64,000 bases of DNA, from the NCBI RefSeq assembly GCF_001984155.1, contig NZ_MTQO01000054.1, positions 62,001 to 126,000 on the forward strand, written 5' to 3'. Shown here in pieces: positions 53,701 through 61,360 of the stretch. A model generated the notes under the pieces. The model ran no database searches and was not told the origin of the DNA. It saw only the letters and a list, made by a program, of their open reading frames with translations. Source of the stretch: Actinosynnema sp. ALI-1.44 (GTDB lineage Bacteria > Actinomycetota > Actinomycetes > Mycobacteriales > Pseudonocardiaceae). A program made the translations under genes and the position numbers. The stretch's first letter is position 1. Each line of letters opens with the position of its first letter.

Positions 53701-54086
53701 TCGACCTCGAACAGGGTGTCCGGCTGCTGATCGAACTCGAAGCCGTCGGCGAGGCGGACGAGCGCGGCATGCGGACCGTGATGGCCACCCTGAACGGTCA
53801 GCTGCGGCCGATTCCGGTACGGGACCGGTCGATCGCGTCCAACCTGCCGGTCGCGGAGAAGGCGGAGAAGGGCAACCAGAACCACGTTCCCGCGCCGTTC
53901 GCCGGTGTGGTCACGCTGGCTGTCGGCGAGGGCGACGAGGTCGAAGCCGGTGCCACGGTCGCCACGATCGAGGCGATGAAGATGGAGGCCGCGATCACCG
54001 CGCCGAAGGCGGGCAAGGTGCAGCGGCTGGCGATCGGGTCCGTGCAGCAGGTGGAAGGTGGCGACCTGCTGATCGTGTTGTCGTAG
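50709..54086 (+). CDS. pyc: Pyruvate carboxylase
   Basis: This single-chain biotin enzyme makes oxaloacetate from pyruvate, bicarbonate and ATP, feeding the TCA cycle. The 1125 residues contain biotin carboxylase (about 1-450, FRKILVANRGEIAIRAFRAG, FVKAVAGGGGRGMR), the carboxyltransferase domain (about 520-800, GVTDTTFRDAHQSLLATRVR), a PYC/OadA domain (about 830-1030), and the C-terminal biotinyl domain with the biotin lysine in IEAMKMEAAI. ATG 50709 follows AGGAGG. rsmD lies downstream in mycobacteria; here accessory genes separate them. Confidence 0.97.
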   Translation: MFRKILVANRGEIAIRAFRAGYELGAGTVAVFPYEDRNSLHRLKADEAYQIGTQGHPVRAYLSVDEIVKAARRSGADAVYPGYGFLSENPDLARACAEAGITFVGPTTEVLELTGNKARAVAAAKAAGLPVLESSPPSSDVDELVGAAERIGFPVFVKAVAGGGGRGMRRVEQPGALRESIEAAMREAESAFGDPTVFLEQAVVDPRHIEVQILADGTGEVMHLFERDCSMQRRHQKVIELAPAPNISEELRERICGDAVRFAKHIGYRNAGTVEFLLDPSGKHVFIEMNPRIQVEHTVTEEVTDVDLVQSQLRIASGETLADLGLSQDTVRLRGFAMQCRITTEDPANGFRPDIGMISAYRSPGGAGIRLDGGTAFAGTEISAHFDSMLVKLTCRGRNLETAVARARRAVAEFRIRGVATNIPFLQAVLDDPDFRAGRITTGFIEQRPYLLTARSSADRGTKLLSYLADVTVNKPHGERPRFVDPVEKLPDVDLTGEPPAGSKQKLTELGPEGFARWLREAKLVGVTDTTFRDAHQSLLATRVRSKDLLAVAPYVAHTMPELLSVECWGGATYDVALRFLAEDPWERLAKLREAIPNICTQMLLRGRNTVGYTPYPEAVTQKFVQEATRTGIDIFRIFDALNDVEQMRPAIDAVRETGTAVAEVSLCYTSDLSDPGEQLYTLDYYLKLAEQIVGAGAHVLAVKDMAGLLRPPAAVKLITALRKEFDLPVHLHTHDTAGGQLATYLAAIQSGVDAVDGATASMSGTTSQPSLSAIVAATDHSERETGLSLQAVSDLEPYWEIVRRVYYPFEAGLPGPTGRVYLHEIPGGQLSNLRTQAKALGLGDRFEDIETMYAAADRMLGHLIKVTPSSKVVGDLALHLVGAGVDPKEFEADPGRFDIPDSVIGFLHGELGDPAGGWPEPFRTKALRGRSAPKGVTELTDDDKQALEDDPRGTLNRLLFPGPTKEFLAHREQYGDTSVLASKDFFYGLRPAQEYPVDLEQGVRLLIELEAVGEADERGMRTVMATLNGQLRPIPVRDRSIASNLPVAEKAEKGNQNHVPAPFAGVVTLAVGEGDEVEAGATVATIEAMKMEAAITAPKAGKVQRLAIGSVQQVEGGDLLIVLS

Positions 54087-54112
54087 CCGGAACACGAAAA
54101 ATTGCCATACCC

Positions 54113-54150
54113 GTGGCCGTGATGGTGGTGGGAGCCATCGTCACGGCCAC
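54113..54150 (+). terminator. Terminator after pyc
   Basis: GTGGCCGTGA (54113-54122) pairs with TCACGGCCAC (54141-54150), with TGG and CCA inside it after a 3-nt bulge. It lies 27 nt after the pyc stop and is followed by TTACTGG, a poor T-run. Confidence 0.7.
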
Positions 54151-54241
54151 TTACTGGTCAAGAGGGTCGGGGATTGGCCCGTGCATCGGGTAAAGATGTC
54201 TGCACGAAGGCTTTCGCAGCGATTCGGAGGCGGACCACCTG

Positions 54242-55027
54242 ATGCGTATTCATGCTGTCCCACAACGACAAGGCGCGTTGGTCGACAACGCGCGACTGCT
54301 GCCCGACGGGTGTCTGGCGCTGAGCAGGCTCGCCGGGGACATCGCCGGGATCGAGCCCCATGTCGTCCCTGTGTCGACTGAAGATTCTCCCGCGGTGGGC
54401 GGTGTCGCCAACCGGGCGGCGTTGATCGTCAACCGGACCGCGCAACTGGCCGCACTGGAAGCGCCGGAGGGACCGGTTCTCACGATCGGCGGCGACTGCG
54501 GCACGGATGTGGCGTCGATCGGGGTGGCGCGGTTCCGGCACGGCCCGAACCTCGGTGTGGCGTGGTTCGACGCGCACCCGGACCTCAACACGCCCGAGAC
54601 GTCACCGTCGGGCGCCTACCACGGCATGGCGTTGCGCGCGTTGTTCGGCGAGGGCGACCCGGAGTTCGTGGCCGGCCCGGCTTTGCGGCCGGGCAACGCC
54701 GTCCTGATCGGCGCGCGGGCGTTCGACCCGGGCGAGCAGACCGCGATCGACCGCGGCCTGGTCACCCGCGACTCCTTCCCCGGCGAACAGATCTACCTGC
54801 ACATCGATCTGGATGTGCTCGACCCCGGCGAGTTCGGCGGGGTGACTTACCCGGAGCCGAACGGGCTGTCGATCGCCGAGCTGGTCGATGCGATCGACGG
54901 GATCCCGGTGCCGGTCGTCGGCGTCGGGATCACCGAATGCGTCACGGCCGACGAGACCGAACTGCGCAAGCTGACCCCGGTCATCGAGGCGGTGACAGGG
55001 GCTCTGCTGCGCGGCGCTCCAGCGTGA
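54242..55027 (+). CDS. Arginase/agmatinase family protein
   Basis: A 261-residue ureohydrolase-fold protein. Manganese motifs are visible as AWFDAHPDLNTPE (about 109-121) and LHIDLDVLDPGEFG (about 186-199). The first motif, GGDHS in true arginases, reads GGDCGTD here, so one metal-ligand His is Cys. This exchange occurs in several actinobacterial members, whose substrates are not known; arginine or agmatine should not be assumed. It starts at ATG 54242 right after GGAGGCGG. It is an accessory gene between pyc and rsmD. Confidence 0.85.
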   Translation: MRIHAVPQRQGALVDNARLLPDGCLALSRLAGDIAGIEPHVVPVSTEDSPAVGGVANRAALIVNRTAQLAALEAPEGPVLTIGGDCGTDVASIGVARFRHGPNLGVAWFDAHPDLNTPETSPSGAYHGMALRALFGEGDPEFVAGPALRPGNAVLIGARAFDPGEQTAIDRGLVTRDSFPGEQIYLHIDLDVLDPGEFGGVTYPEPNGLSIAELVDAIDGIPVPVVGVGITECVTADETELRKLTPVIEAVTGALLRGAPA

Positions 55028-55208
55028 GGCACTCGTTGACGACCTCGGCCATCGCCGGGTAGTCGTGCGAGGTCTTCGCCTTCCTCGCCAGTTTCGACCA
55101 CGCCGCGCCGGACCGGCGCAAGATCCCCGCCGGTTCCGGCGCGCGGATCTCGTCGAGGACGAGCTATATCGGTTGGCGGGCTCGTCGGCAGCGGGTTATC
55201 AATGCGGT

Positions 55209-55505
55209 ATGGAATTCGGTTACGCCGACGCGCAGGCGGAGAAGGTGCTCCGGACGTTCATCCAGGACGGTCGCCTGGTCAGGTTCCCGGCCAAACGCGG
55301 TCGCAGACGCATCCTGCTCGAACACATCGCGGCCTCGTTCGAACCCGGCCGCAGGTTCCCCGAGAAGGAAGTCGACGTCGTCCTGCGCGCCTGGTGCCAC
55401 GGCGGCGAGACCGACTACGTCACCCTGCGCCGCTACCTCGTCGACGAGGACCTGCTCAGCCGCGAGCACGGCCAGTACTGGCGCACCGGTGGCTGGGTGG
55501 CGTGA
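55209..55505 (+). CDS. DUF2087 domain protein
   Basis: A 98-residue protein from ATG 55209. The DUF2087 domain fills it (VLRTFIQDGRLVRFPAKRGR; RFPEKEVDVVLRAW; DYVTLRRYLVDEDLLSREHG; QYWRTGGWV), a helical fold often attached to or next to transcriptional regulators and thought to be nucleic-acid related. An upstream in-frame start would add an Arg-rich stretch with no family similarity, so I exclude it. The 181 nt between the arginase-like gene and this gene contain no other supported gene. It is convergent with the HelR-like gene with nine bases between stops. Confidence 0.85.
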   Translation: MEFGYADAQAEKVLRTFIQDGRLVRFPAKRGRRRILLEHIAASFEPGRRFPEKEVDVVLRAWCHGGETDYVTLRRYLVDEDLLSREHGQYWRTGGWVA

Positions 55506-55514
55506 TCCGCGGGC

Positions 55515-57605
55515 TCAGCCCGGCCACTTCTCGTCTGTGGTCAGCACAGTCAGCCGCTGTGTGGCGCGGGTCAGCGCGACGTAGAGGGTGCGCGGGCCGG
55601 TCAGCGACTCGGCGACCATCTCGTTCGGTTCGACCAGGGCCACCGCGTCGTACTCGAGGCCCTTCGCCTCGATCGCGTCGACGATCTTCAGCCGGTCGTC
55701 GTCCACTTCGGACATCCAGGACCGGACGGTGTCGATGCTGGTCATCGAGGCGATCACGCCGACCGTTCCGTCCACCTGGTTCAGCAGTTCCCGTGCCGCG
55801 CGGCGGACCGCGTCCGGCAGCGCGGCCGCGGCGACCACTTCCACCGACGGTTCCACACCGGTGTCGCGGACCGCGCGGGGAAGTTCGTCGTCCGACGCCA
55901 CGTCCCGCACCACCCGGGCCGCCAGGTTGAAGATCTCCGCCGAGTTGCGGTAGTTCGTCCGCAGCGTGAAACGGCGGCGCGTGGTTCGCTTGCCCAGCGC
56001 GCTGTCCCGCGCTCCCTGCGCCTCGGCCACGTCCGGCCACGTGCTCTGCACCGGGTCGCCGACCAGGGTCCAGCTGGCGTACTGGCCACGCCGGGCGATC
56101 ATCCGCCACTGCATCGGCGAGAGGTCCTGCGACTCGTCGACCACGATGTGCGAGTAGTCCTCGTAGTTCTCCGGACGCCGTCGTCCACTCGGGTCCGGCG
56201 TTTCCTCGAGCATCGCGCGGCGGGTGCGGCGCTTGGGCGGCGGCCCGATCAGCGTCCGCAGTTCGTCCAGCAGGGCCACGTCCGCCACGGACCAGTCGCC
56301 CAGGCGCCATGACGCTGCGAGCTGGTCGACTTCACGCTTCGACAACGTCGAGCCCGCCGCTCGAGCCAACCGGCCGCGGTCGCCGAGGGAGCGGAGCACG
56401 TCGGTCGCGGTGAGAACGGGCCAGAAGACCACGACGAACCGGTGGAAGTCGATCCGCTCACCGAGGTCGACCAGCAGGTCCTTCTTCGTGACGTGGTAGT
56501 CCTCATAGGACTCCGCCTTGTGCCACAACGCTTCCAGCAGCGCCTCGGCCGCGTCGACGCGCGACCGGTTGGGCAGCCTGCCGAGGCTGTGCACCTGACG
56601 GCGGACCTTGGCCAGTTCCTGCTCGTTGAGCTTGAGCACCTCGCCGCGGTAGGTGATGCGCAGTTCCGTCGGCGCGTCCGGCGGCGTGTTGCGCAACGCC
56701 TTCTTGAGCACGCGGCGCATCCGCAGCGAGCCCTTGATCGCCGCGACAGGCGCCGGGTCCACCCTGGTCGCCTCGATGCCGTCCAGCAAGTTGCCCAGCG
56801 ACCGCAGTTCGACGCTGTCCTCACCCATCGACGGCAACACACGCGAGATGTACGAGGTGAATGCGGTCGACGGCCCGAGCACCAGAACGCCCGCGCTGCC
56901 CATGCGTTTGCGGTCGCGGTACAGCAGGTACGCCACGCGGTGCAGGGCCACGGCCGTCTTGCCGGTGCCCGGTCCGCCGGTGATCTCCGTGACGCCGCGC
57001 CACGGCGCGCGGATGGCCTCGTCCTGCTCCTTCTGGATGGTCGCCACGATGTCGCGCATCGCATCGCCACGGGCCCGGTTCAGCGTCGCCATCAGCGCGC
57101 CCTCGCCGACCACCTGCATGGTGTCCGGCTGCGCGTCGGGCATCAGCAGGTCGTCGTCGATCTCGACCACCTGTTGGCCGGTCGAGCGGATCACCCTGCG
57201 GCGCACCACACCCATCGGCTGCTCGGCTGTGGCCTGGTAGAAGGCGGCCGCCGCGGGCGCGCGCCAGTCGGTCACGAGGTTCTCGAACTCCGCGTCGCGG
57301 ATGCCGAGCCTGCCGACGTACAGCGTCTCGCCGGTGCTGTCGTCGAGACGGCCGAACACCAGGCCCTCGTGCTCCGAGTCGAGCATCTGGAGGATCCGGT
57401 TGGCGTGCCGGACCATCACGTCGCGCTCGTAGAGCATGGACGCCTGCTCGAACACGGCTTCGGTGCCGGCGCCGTGCGCGAGCCGGTCACCGCGATCACG
57501 CATCTCTTCGGCTTCGACTCGCATGTCGGCCAGGCGCGCGTAGACAACGTCAACGTGCTTCTGCTCGACAGCGATCTCAGCCTGTCGGACTGCGGCCTGC
57601 GACAC
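55515..57605 (-). CDS. helR: HelR-like RNA polymerase-associated ATPase (UvrD/HelD type)
   Basis: A 696-residue SF1 helicase-like ATPase of the HelD/HelR class. An N-terminal coiled-coil arm (about 1-60) precedes a split ATPase: ITGGPGTGKTAVALHRVAYL (Walker A), VVDESQDLSPMQWRMIARRG (motif II), LVGDPVQSTW, LRTNYRNSAEIF and LYVALTRATQRL. HelD proteins pull DNA and nascent RNA out of stalled RNA polymerase, and HelR also displaces rifamycins. I place the start at GTG 57605; upstream frames add a basic stretch. HelD versus HelR cannot be settled by eye, but the actinobacterial context favours HelR. Confidence 0.85.
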   Translation of the reverse strand: MSQAAVRQAEIAVEQKHVDVVYARLADMRVEAEEMRDRGDRLAHGAGTEAVFEQASMLYERDVMVRHANRILQMLDSEHEGLVFGRLDDSTGETLYVGRLGIRDAEFENLVTDWRAPAAAAFYQATAEQPMGVVRRRVIRSTGQQVVEIDDDLLMPDAQPDTMQVVGEGALMATLNRARGDAMRDIVATIQKEQDEAIRAPWRGVTEITGGPGTGKTAVALHRVAYLLYRDRKRMGSAGVLVLGPSTAFTSYISRVLPSMGEDSVELRSLGNLLDGIEATRVDPAPVAAIKGSLRMRRVLKKALRNTPPDAPTELRITYRGEVLKLNEQELAKVRRQVHSLGRLPNRSRVDAAEALLEALWHKAESYEDYHVTKKDLLVDLGERIDFHRFVVVFWPVLTATDVLRSLGDRGRLARAAGSTLSKREVDQLAASWRLGDWSVADVALLDELRTLIGPPPKRRTRRAMLEETPDPSGRRRPENYEDYSHIVVDESQDLSPMQWRMIARRGQYASWTLVGDPVQSTWPDVAEAQGARDSALGKRTTRRRFTLRTNYRNSAEIFNLAARVVRDVASDDELPRAVRDTGVEPSVEVVAAAALPDAVRRAARELLNQVDGTVGVIASMTSIDTVRSWMSEVDDDRLKIVDAIEAKGLEYDAVALVEPNEMVAESLTGPRTLYVALTRATQRLTVLTTDEKWPG

Positions 57606-57706
57606 CCACGACCCCCGGGTTCTTCTTTGGGACGGAAGAGCCACATTACGCTCTCTCAGCGGTTGACAAACCACTTGTCCGTTGGATGTTGGTCCAGATC
57701 ACGTTC

Positions 57707-57752
57707 CACGTACGTGAAAGCTTGACCAACTCCACGACCATCCGAACATTAT
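57707..57752 (+). promoter_or_regulatory. Promoter with palindrome before SDR remnant
   Basis: CACGTACGTG at 57707-57716 is a perfect 10-bp palindrome. TTGACC (57723-57728) and CATTAT (57747-57752) lie 18 nt apart and resemble -35/-10 boxes. They point at the decayed SDR gene and rsmD. The same palindrome is about 100 nt upstream of helR. I did not find the rifamycin-associated element (a 19-nt inverted repeat) expected for helR genes. Confidence 0.5.
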
Positions 57753-57758
57753 GCCCCC

Positions 57759-57890
57759 ATGACAGTGACCGCTGCCGTCACAGGCGCGGGGACAGCATCG
57801 GCCGCGCGATCGCATCACAGCTGGTCGGCGACGGGCTGGCCGTGGTGATCACCGGACGCAGGCCGGACGTGCTCGGTGCTGCACGTCGAC
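57759..57890 (+). pseudogene. Remnant of a short-chain dehydrogenase (SDR) gene
   Basis: Reading ATG 57759 gives MTVTAAVTGAG, and after a one-base frame change near 57791 the sequence continues DSIGRAIASQLVGDGLAVVI and TGRRPDVLGAA, which is the typical SDR nucleotide-binding start with the TGAxxxIG motif. Only about 43 codons remain of a normal 240-260; the rest is missing before rsmD at 57927. The gene is thus both frameshifted and truncated. A plausible promoter still precedes it. The decay appears recent enough that the protein is easily recognised. Confidence 0.75.
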
Positions 57891-57926
57891 GGAGGCGGCC
57901 ACAACGGCCGGTGAGATCATCACCCC

Positions 57927-58469
57927 GTGACTCGGATAGTGGCAGGTACGGCCGGCGGCCGCCGGTTGGCCGTACCACCCCGGGGGACGCGTCCGACGTC
58001 CGAACGGGTGCGCGAGGCGCTGTTCAGCGCCATCGACGCGTTGCTCGACCTGTCCAGTGCCAGAGTGCTGGACCTCTACGCCGGATCGGGTGCGTTGGGC
58101 CTCGAAGCCCTGTCCCGTGGCGCCGCGTCGGTCACGTTCGTCGAAGCCGACCGCACGGCCGTGTCCGTGCTCAGGACGAACATCGCCACGGTCGGTCTGC
58201 CCGGCACTTCGGTCGTGCACGGCAAGGTGGCCACCTTCCTCCGTGGTGAACCGGCGCCGTACGACGTCGTGCTGGCCGACCCGCCCTACGACCTGGATGT
58301 CGCCGCGGACGTGACGGTCCTGTCCGGTTGGACCGCGCCAGGTGCCCTGATCGTGCTCGAACAGTCCGCGCGGGCGGCTGATCCGGTCTGGCCGTCGCCG
58401 CTCGAACCGATGCGGAAGAAGAAGTACGGCGACACCGTGCTGCATTGGGCCGAACACCCGGAGGAGTGA
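57927..58469 (+). CDS. rsmD: 16S rRNA (guanine-966-N2)-methyltransferase
   Basis: RsmD methylates G966 of 16S rRNA during small-subunit assembly. The 180 residues begin with RIVAGTAGGRRLAVPPRGTR, PTSERVREALFSAID, then the SAM motif VLDLYAGSGALGLEALSRGA and the catalytic VVLADPPYDLDVAAD. GTG 57927 is the start. It lies 51 nt before coaD, and the pair rsmD-coaD is conserved across bacteria. Transcription may start at the promoter before the SDR remnant. Confidence 0.95.
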   Translation: MTRIVAGTAGGRRLAVPPRGTRPTSERVREALFSAIDALLDLSSARVLDLYAGSGALGLEALSRGAASVTFVEADRTAVSVLRTNIATVGLPGTSVVHGKVATFLRGEPAPYDVVLADPPYDLDVAADVTVLSGWTAPGALIVLEQSARAADPVWPSPLEPMRKKKYGDTVLHWAEHPEE

Positions 58470-58520
58470 CCGGCAACACGGAACCCGTGGTCGGCGCCTG
58501 CCGGCTGCTAACTTCGGCCC

Positions 58521-59003
58521 ATGCGGAGGGCGGTCTACCCAGGTTCGTACGACCCGGTCACCAACGGGCATCTGGACATCATCGAGAGAGCCGCGAACGT
58601 CTTCGACGAGGTCGTGATCGCGGTACTGATCAACAAGTCGAAGACCACGCTCTTCACCGTCGAGGAACGCACCGAGATGCTCCGCGACGTGACCAGCCAC
58701 CTGACCAACGTGCGCGTCGACTCCTGGCACGGCCTGCTGGTCGAGTACTGCAAGCAGCACGACATCAAGGTGATCGTCAAAGGCCTGCGCGCGGTCAGCG
58801 ACTTCGACTACGAACTGCAGATGGCGCAGATGAACCAGCAGCTGTCGGGCGTCGACACGCTGTTCATGCCGACCAGCCCGACGTACAGCTTCCTGTCCAG
58901 CTCGCTGGTCAAGGAAGTGGCGAAGTACGGCGGGGACGTCTCGCACCTGCTGCCGCCCCAGATCCACGACCGGTTGCTCAAGCGGCTGGCCGAACGCGCC
59001 TGA
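58521..59003 (+). CDS. coaD: Phosphopantetheine adenylyltransferase
   Basis: CoaD transfers AMP from ATP to 4'-phosphopantetheine, the penultimate step of coenzyme A synthesis. The 160 residues are full length, with the nucleotidyltransferase motif AVYPGSYDPVTNGHLDIIER at about 4-23 (TNGH) and the ISSTxVR-equivalent SFLSSSLVKEVAKYGGDVS. It directly follows rsmD on the same strand, as in many bacteria. Confidence 0.97.
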   Translation: MRRAVYPGSYDPVTNGHLDIIERAANVFDEVVIAVLINKSKTTLFTVEERTEMLRDVTSHLTNVRVDSWHGLLVEYCKQHDIKVIVKGLRAVSDFDYELQMAQMNQQLSGVDTLFMPTSPTYSFLSSSLVKEVAKYGGDVSHLLPPQIHDRLLKRLAERA

Positions 59004-59054
59004 CGCGCACCAGCGTCCAAGACTTCCCCGGCGCGGTCGCGGCACACTGCCGCG

Positions 59055-59708
59055 ATGAGCGACTTGGTCAGGGTGGCCGTCTACACCCACTTCGCCCGTA
59101 CTGGTGACGCGCCGTCGGTGGCGGATCTGGCGGCTGACACCGGGCTCGAGCAGTCCGACGTCCGGCTGGCATTGGCCGCGTTGCACGAGAGCCGCGATCT
59201 CGTGATGGACCGGGACGAGATCGTGATGGCACACCCGTTCGCGTCGATCCCGCTCGGCTTCTCCGTGATGGGCGCGGAAACCCTGTGGTGGGGCGGATGC
59301 GCGTGGGACTCGTTCGCCGTCCCGCACCTGGTCGAGTCCGAACCGGACGTCCTGGTCGCCACTCGCTGCCCGGCCTGCGACACCCCACACGCGTGGGTTG
59401 TCGGCAGGGAGGCGCCGCCATCGGGTGATCAGGTTGCCCACTTCCTCACGCCCGCCGCCCGCGTCTGGGACGACGTCGTGCACGCGTGCGCCAACCAACG
59501 CCTGTTCTGCTCGACCGACTGCGTCGAAACGTGGCTCGACGGCAGGGAACCCGGTTACGTGATGGATCTGGCCACCCTGTGGCGGCTGGCGCGTGGTTGG
59601 TACGCCGGTCGGATGCAGCCCGGGTACACCCGCCGCGAACCGGCCACGGCGGCCGCCTACTTCGCCGAAGTCGGGCTGCGCGGCCCGTTCTGGGGCCTGC
59701 CGAGCTGA
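59055..59708 (+). CDS. Alkylmercury-lyase (MerB) family protein
   Basis: A 217-residue protein with an N-terminal winged-helix-like segment and a C-terminal MerB-like domain. GFSVMGAETLWWGGCAWDSF holds the equivalent of MerB Cys96 and Asp99, and DDVVHACANQRLFCSTDCVE has cysteines in the region of the second catalytic Cys. All three catalytic positions therefore seem present. No merA, merR or merT is nearby, so organomercury cleavage is not assured; many actinobacterial homologues are of unknown role. It is an accessory gene between coaD and the serine hydrolase. Confidence 0.75.
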   Translation: MSDLVRVAVYTHFARTGDAPSVADLAADTGLEQSDVRLALAALHESRDLVMDRDEIVMAHPFASIPLGFSVMGAETLWWGGCAWDSFAVPHLVESEPDVLVATRCPACDTPHAWVVGREAPPSGDQVAHFLTPAARVWDDVVHACANQRLFCSTDCVETWLDGREPGYVMDLATLWRLARGWYAGRMQPGYTRREPATAAAYFAEVGLRGPFWGLPS

Positions 59709-59746
59709 GGACTGTTCTCAGGTCGGGCTCGCTACGTTGCGGGCCC

Positions 59747-60919
59747 ATGAGATCGACTTCCAGGCTGATCAGCGTGTTCGTGTTACTCGTGTGGCTGGCT
59801 CAACCCGCTCGGGCGGCCATTGACGTCAAGGCCGAGATCCAAGCGCATCTGGACGGGATGGTCGCCGCGGGTGTGCCGGGCGTCGTGCTGACAGTGCGCG
59901 ACAACGGGCGTGCGTGGCGGGCCGAGGCCGGTGTGGCCGATGTGGCGACCGGCGCGCCCCTGCCGGTGGACGGCCGGTTCCGGATCGCGAGCCTGACCAA
60001 GCCGATGGTCGCGACCGTGGTGCTCCAACTCGTGCACGAAGGCCGTCTCACGCTGGAGAGCACGCTGGGCACGGTGCTGCCAGGGCTCGTGCCCGGGGCC
60101 GAACACGTACGCGTGGAGCAGTTGCTGCACAACACCAGTGGCCTCAACGACTACGTCAACGCGCCGGAGTTCGCCGACCCGGCCGGCTACGTGTGGCGCC
60201 GGTACACGCCCGAGAGCCTGGTCCGGATCGCCAACGGGCTCGGTCACGGCGCGCCCGGCACCTGGAAGTACGCCAACACCAACTTCGTCCTGCTCGGCCT
60301 GATCGTCGAACGGGTCACCCGCGACGACCTCGCCGACCAGTTGCGGCACAGGGTGTTCCAGCCCGCCGGGATGCGTGTCACCGAACTGCCCGCGCTGCCG
60401 TTCGTGTGGGGGCCGCACGCGTCGGGCCACTACCGGATCGATCCGGGCCCACGGACCGAGCTGACCGAGCTGGATCCGTCGTTCGCGTGGGCCGCCTACG
60501 GAATCGTGTCCAGTGCCGGTGACATCCAGCGTTTCCACACCGCGCTGGCGACCGGGCGGCTGCTGCCGCGTGAGCTGGCCGACCGAATGCGTACCGACGC
60601 CGTCACGACCACCAATCCGGTGTGGCCGCGATATGGCCTCGGCGTCGAGGAGATGTCCACGACGTGCGGTGTGCGGCTGTGGGGACACACCGGCGCCATC
60701 CCCGGGTACTCGACGTTCTCGTTCGGCACGGCCGACGCCCGAAAGCAGGTGGTCGTCAGCAGTTCGTTGTTCAGTCCCAAGGACGGCACCCAGGTCCTGC
60801 ACATGGTGCACGCGGTCAACCTGGAGTTCTGCGGCGAACCGTGGCGGCCGCCGACGGGGAACGCTCAGAGCTTGAGCTTCATCCCGACGTGGCTGGCCTC
60901 GAACCCGAGCCGCTCGTAG
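59747..60919 (+). CDS. Secreted serine hydrolase (class C beta-lactamase family)
   Basis: A 390-residue exported hydrolase with a signal peptide ending near PARAA (about 20-24). The beta-lactamase/D,D-peptidase active-site motifs are SLTK (Ser82, Lys85), YAN (Tyr175, Asn177) and HTG (His314-Gly316). It resembles D-alanyl-D-alanine carboxypeptidases and esterases of the EstB type more than true beta-lactamases. ATG 59747 is the start. The last 55 nt overlap the convergent acetyltransferase gene. Confidence 0.88.
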   Translation: MRSTSRLISVFVLLVWLAQPARAAIDVKAEIQAHLDGMVAAGVPGVVLTVRDNGRAWRAEAGVADVATGAPLPVDGRFRIASLTKPMVATVVLQLVHEGRLTLESTLGTVLPGLVPGAEHVRVEQLLHNTSGLNDYVNAPEFADPAGYVWRRYTPESLVRIANGLGHGAPGTWKYANTNFVLLGLIVERVTRDDLADQLRHRVFQPAGMRVTELPALPFVWGPHASGHYRIDPGPRTELTELDPSFAWAAYGIVSSAGDIQRFHTALATGRLLPRELADRMRTDAVTTTNPVWPRYGLGVEEMSTTCGVRLWGHTGAIPGYSTFSFGTADARKQVVVSSSLFSPKDGTQVLHMVHAVNLEFCGEPWRPPTGNAQSLSFIPTWLASNPSRS

Positions 60920-61323
60920 AACCGCTGCGCGTCGGCCCTGCTCGCGTCGGTCGTCAGCTGCACCAGGCCGCAACCGCGTTCCTTGGCCTGCGCGATCGCC
61001 CACTCGAACAGGTGCTGGCCGAGGCCCGCGCCGCGGTGGTCGGCGTGCACGCGGACCGCCTCGATCGTCGCGCGCTTCATGCCGAGACGGGACAGCCCGG
61101 GCGTGAACGTCAGCTGCAGCGTGCCCGCCACCTTCCCGTCGACCTCCAGCACCGCCAGGTACTGGTTCGGGTCGGCGTCGATCTCCGCGAAGGCGTCGAG
61201 GTACCTGGGGTCGCCGGGGCTTTCGCGCTTCGCGCCGAGCTGGTCGTTGGCGATCATCTCGACGATCACGGGCACGTCCGCCGCTTGAGCTCGCCTGATC
61301 TGCATAACCACGCCGTTCATCAT
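60865..61323 (-). CDS. GNAT-family N-acetyltransferase
   Basis: A 152-residue acyl-CoA-dependent transferase. The acetyl-CoA loop is VRVHADHRGAGLGQHLFEWA (about 91-110), preceded by YLAVLEVDGKVAGTLQLTFT and followed by LTTDASRADAQRFYERLGFE. Substrates of single-domain GNATs vary from amino-sugars to protein termini and cannot be told here. ATG 61323 has several in-frame alternatives, and MQIRRAQ at 61305 also fits. It is transcribed against the serine hydrolase gene. Confidence 0.87.
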   Translation of the reverse strand: MMNGVVMQIRRAQAADVPVIVEMIANDQLGAKRESPGDPRYLDAFAEIDADPNQYLAVLEVDGKVAGTLQLTFTPGLSRLGMKRATIEAVRVHADHRGAGLGQHLFEWAIAQAKERGCGLVQLTTDASRADAQRFYERLGFEASHVGMKLKL

Positions 61324-61360
61324 TCATCCGGCCGTCACGCGAACGGGCTACATTCGGTGA

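Noticed and set aside
57606-57758. Rifamycin-associated element upstream of helR
   Set aside because: No 19-nt inverted repeat of the expected kind is visible; only a CACGTACGTG palindrome.
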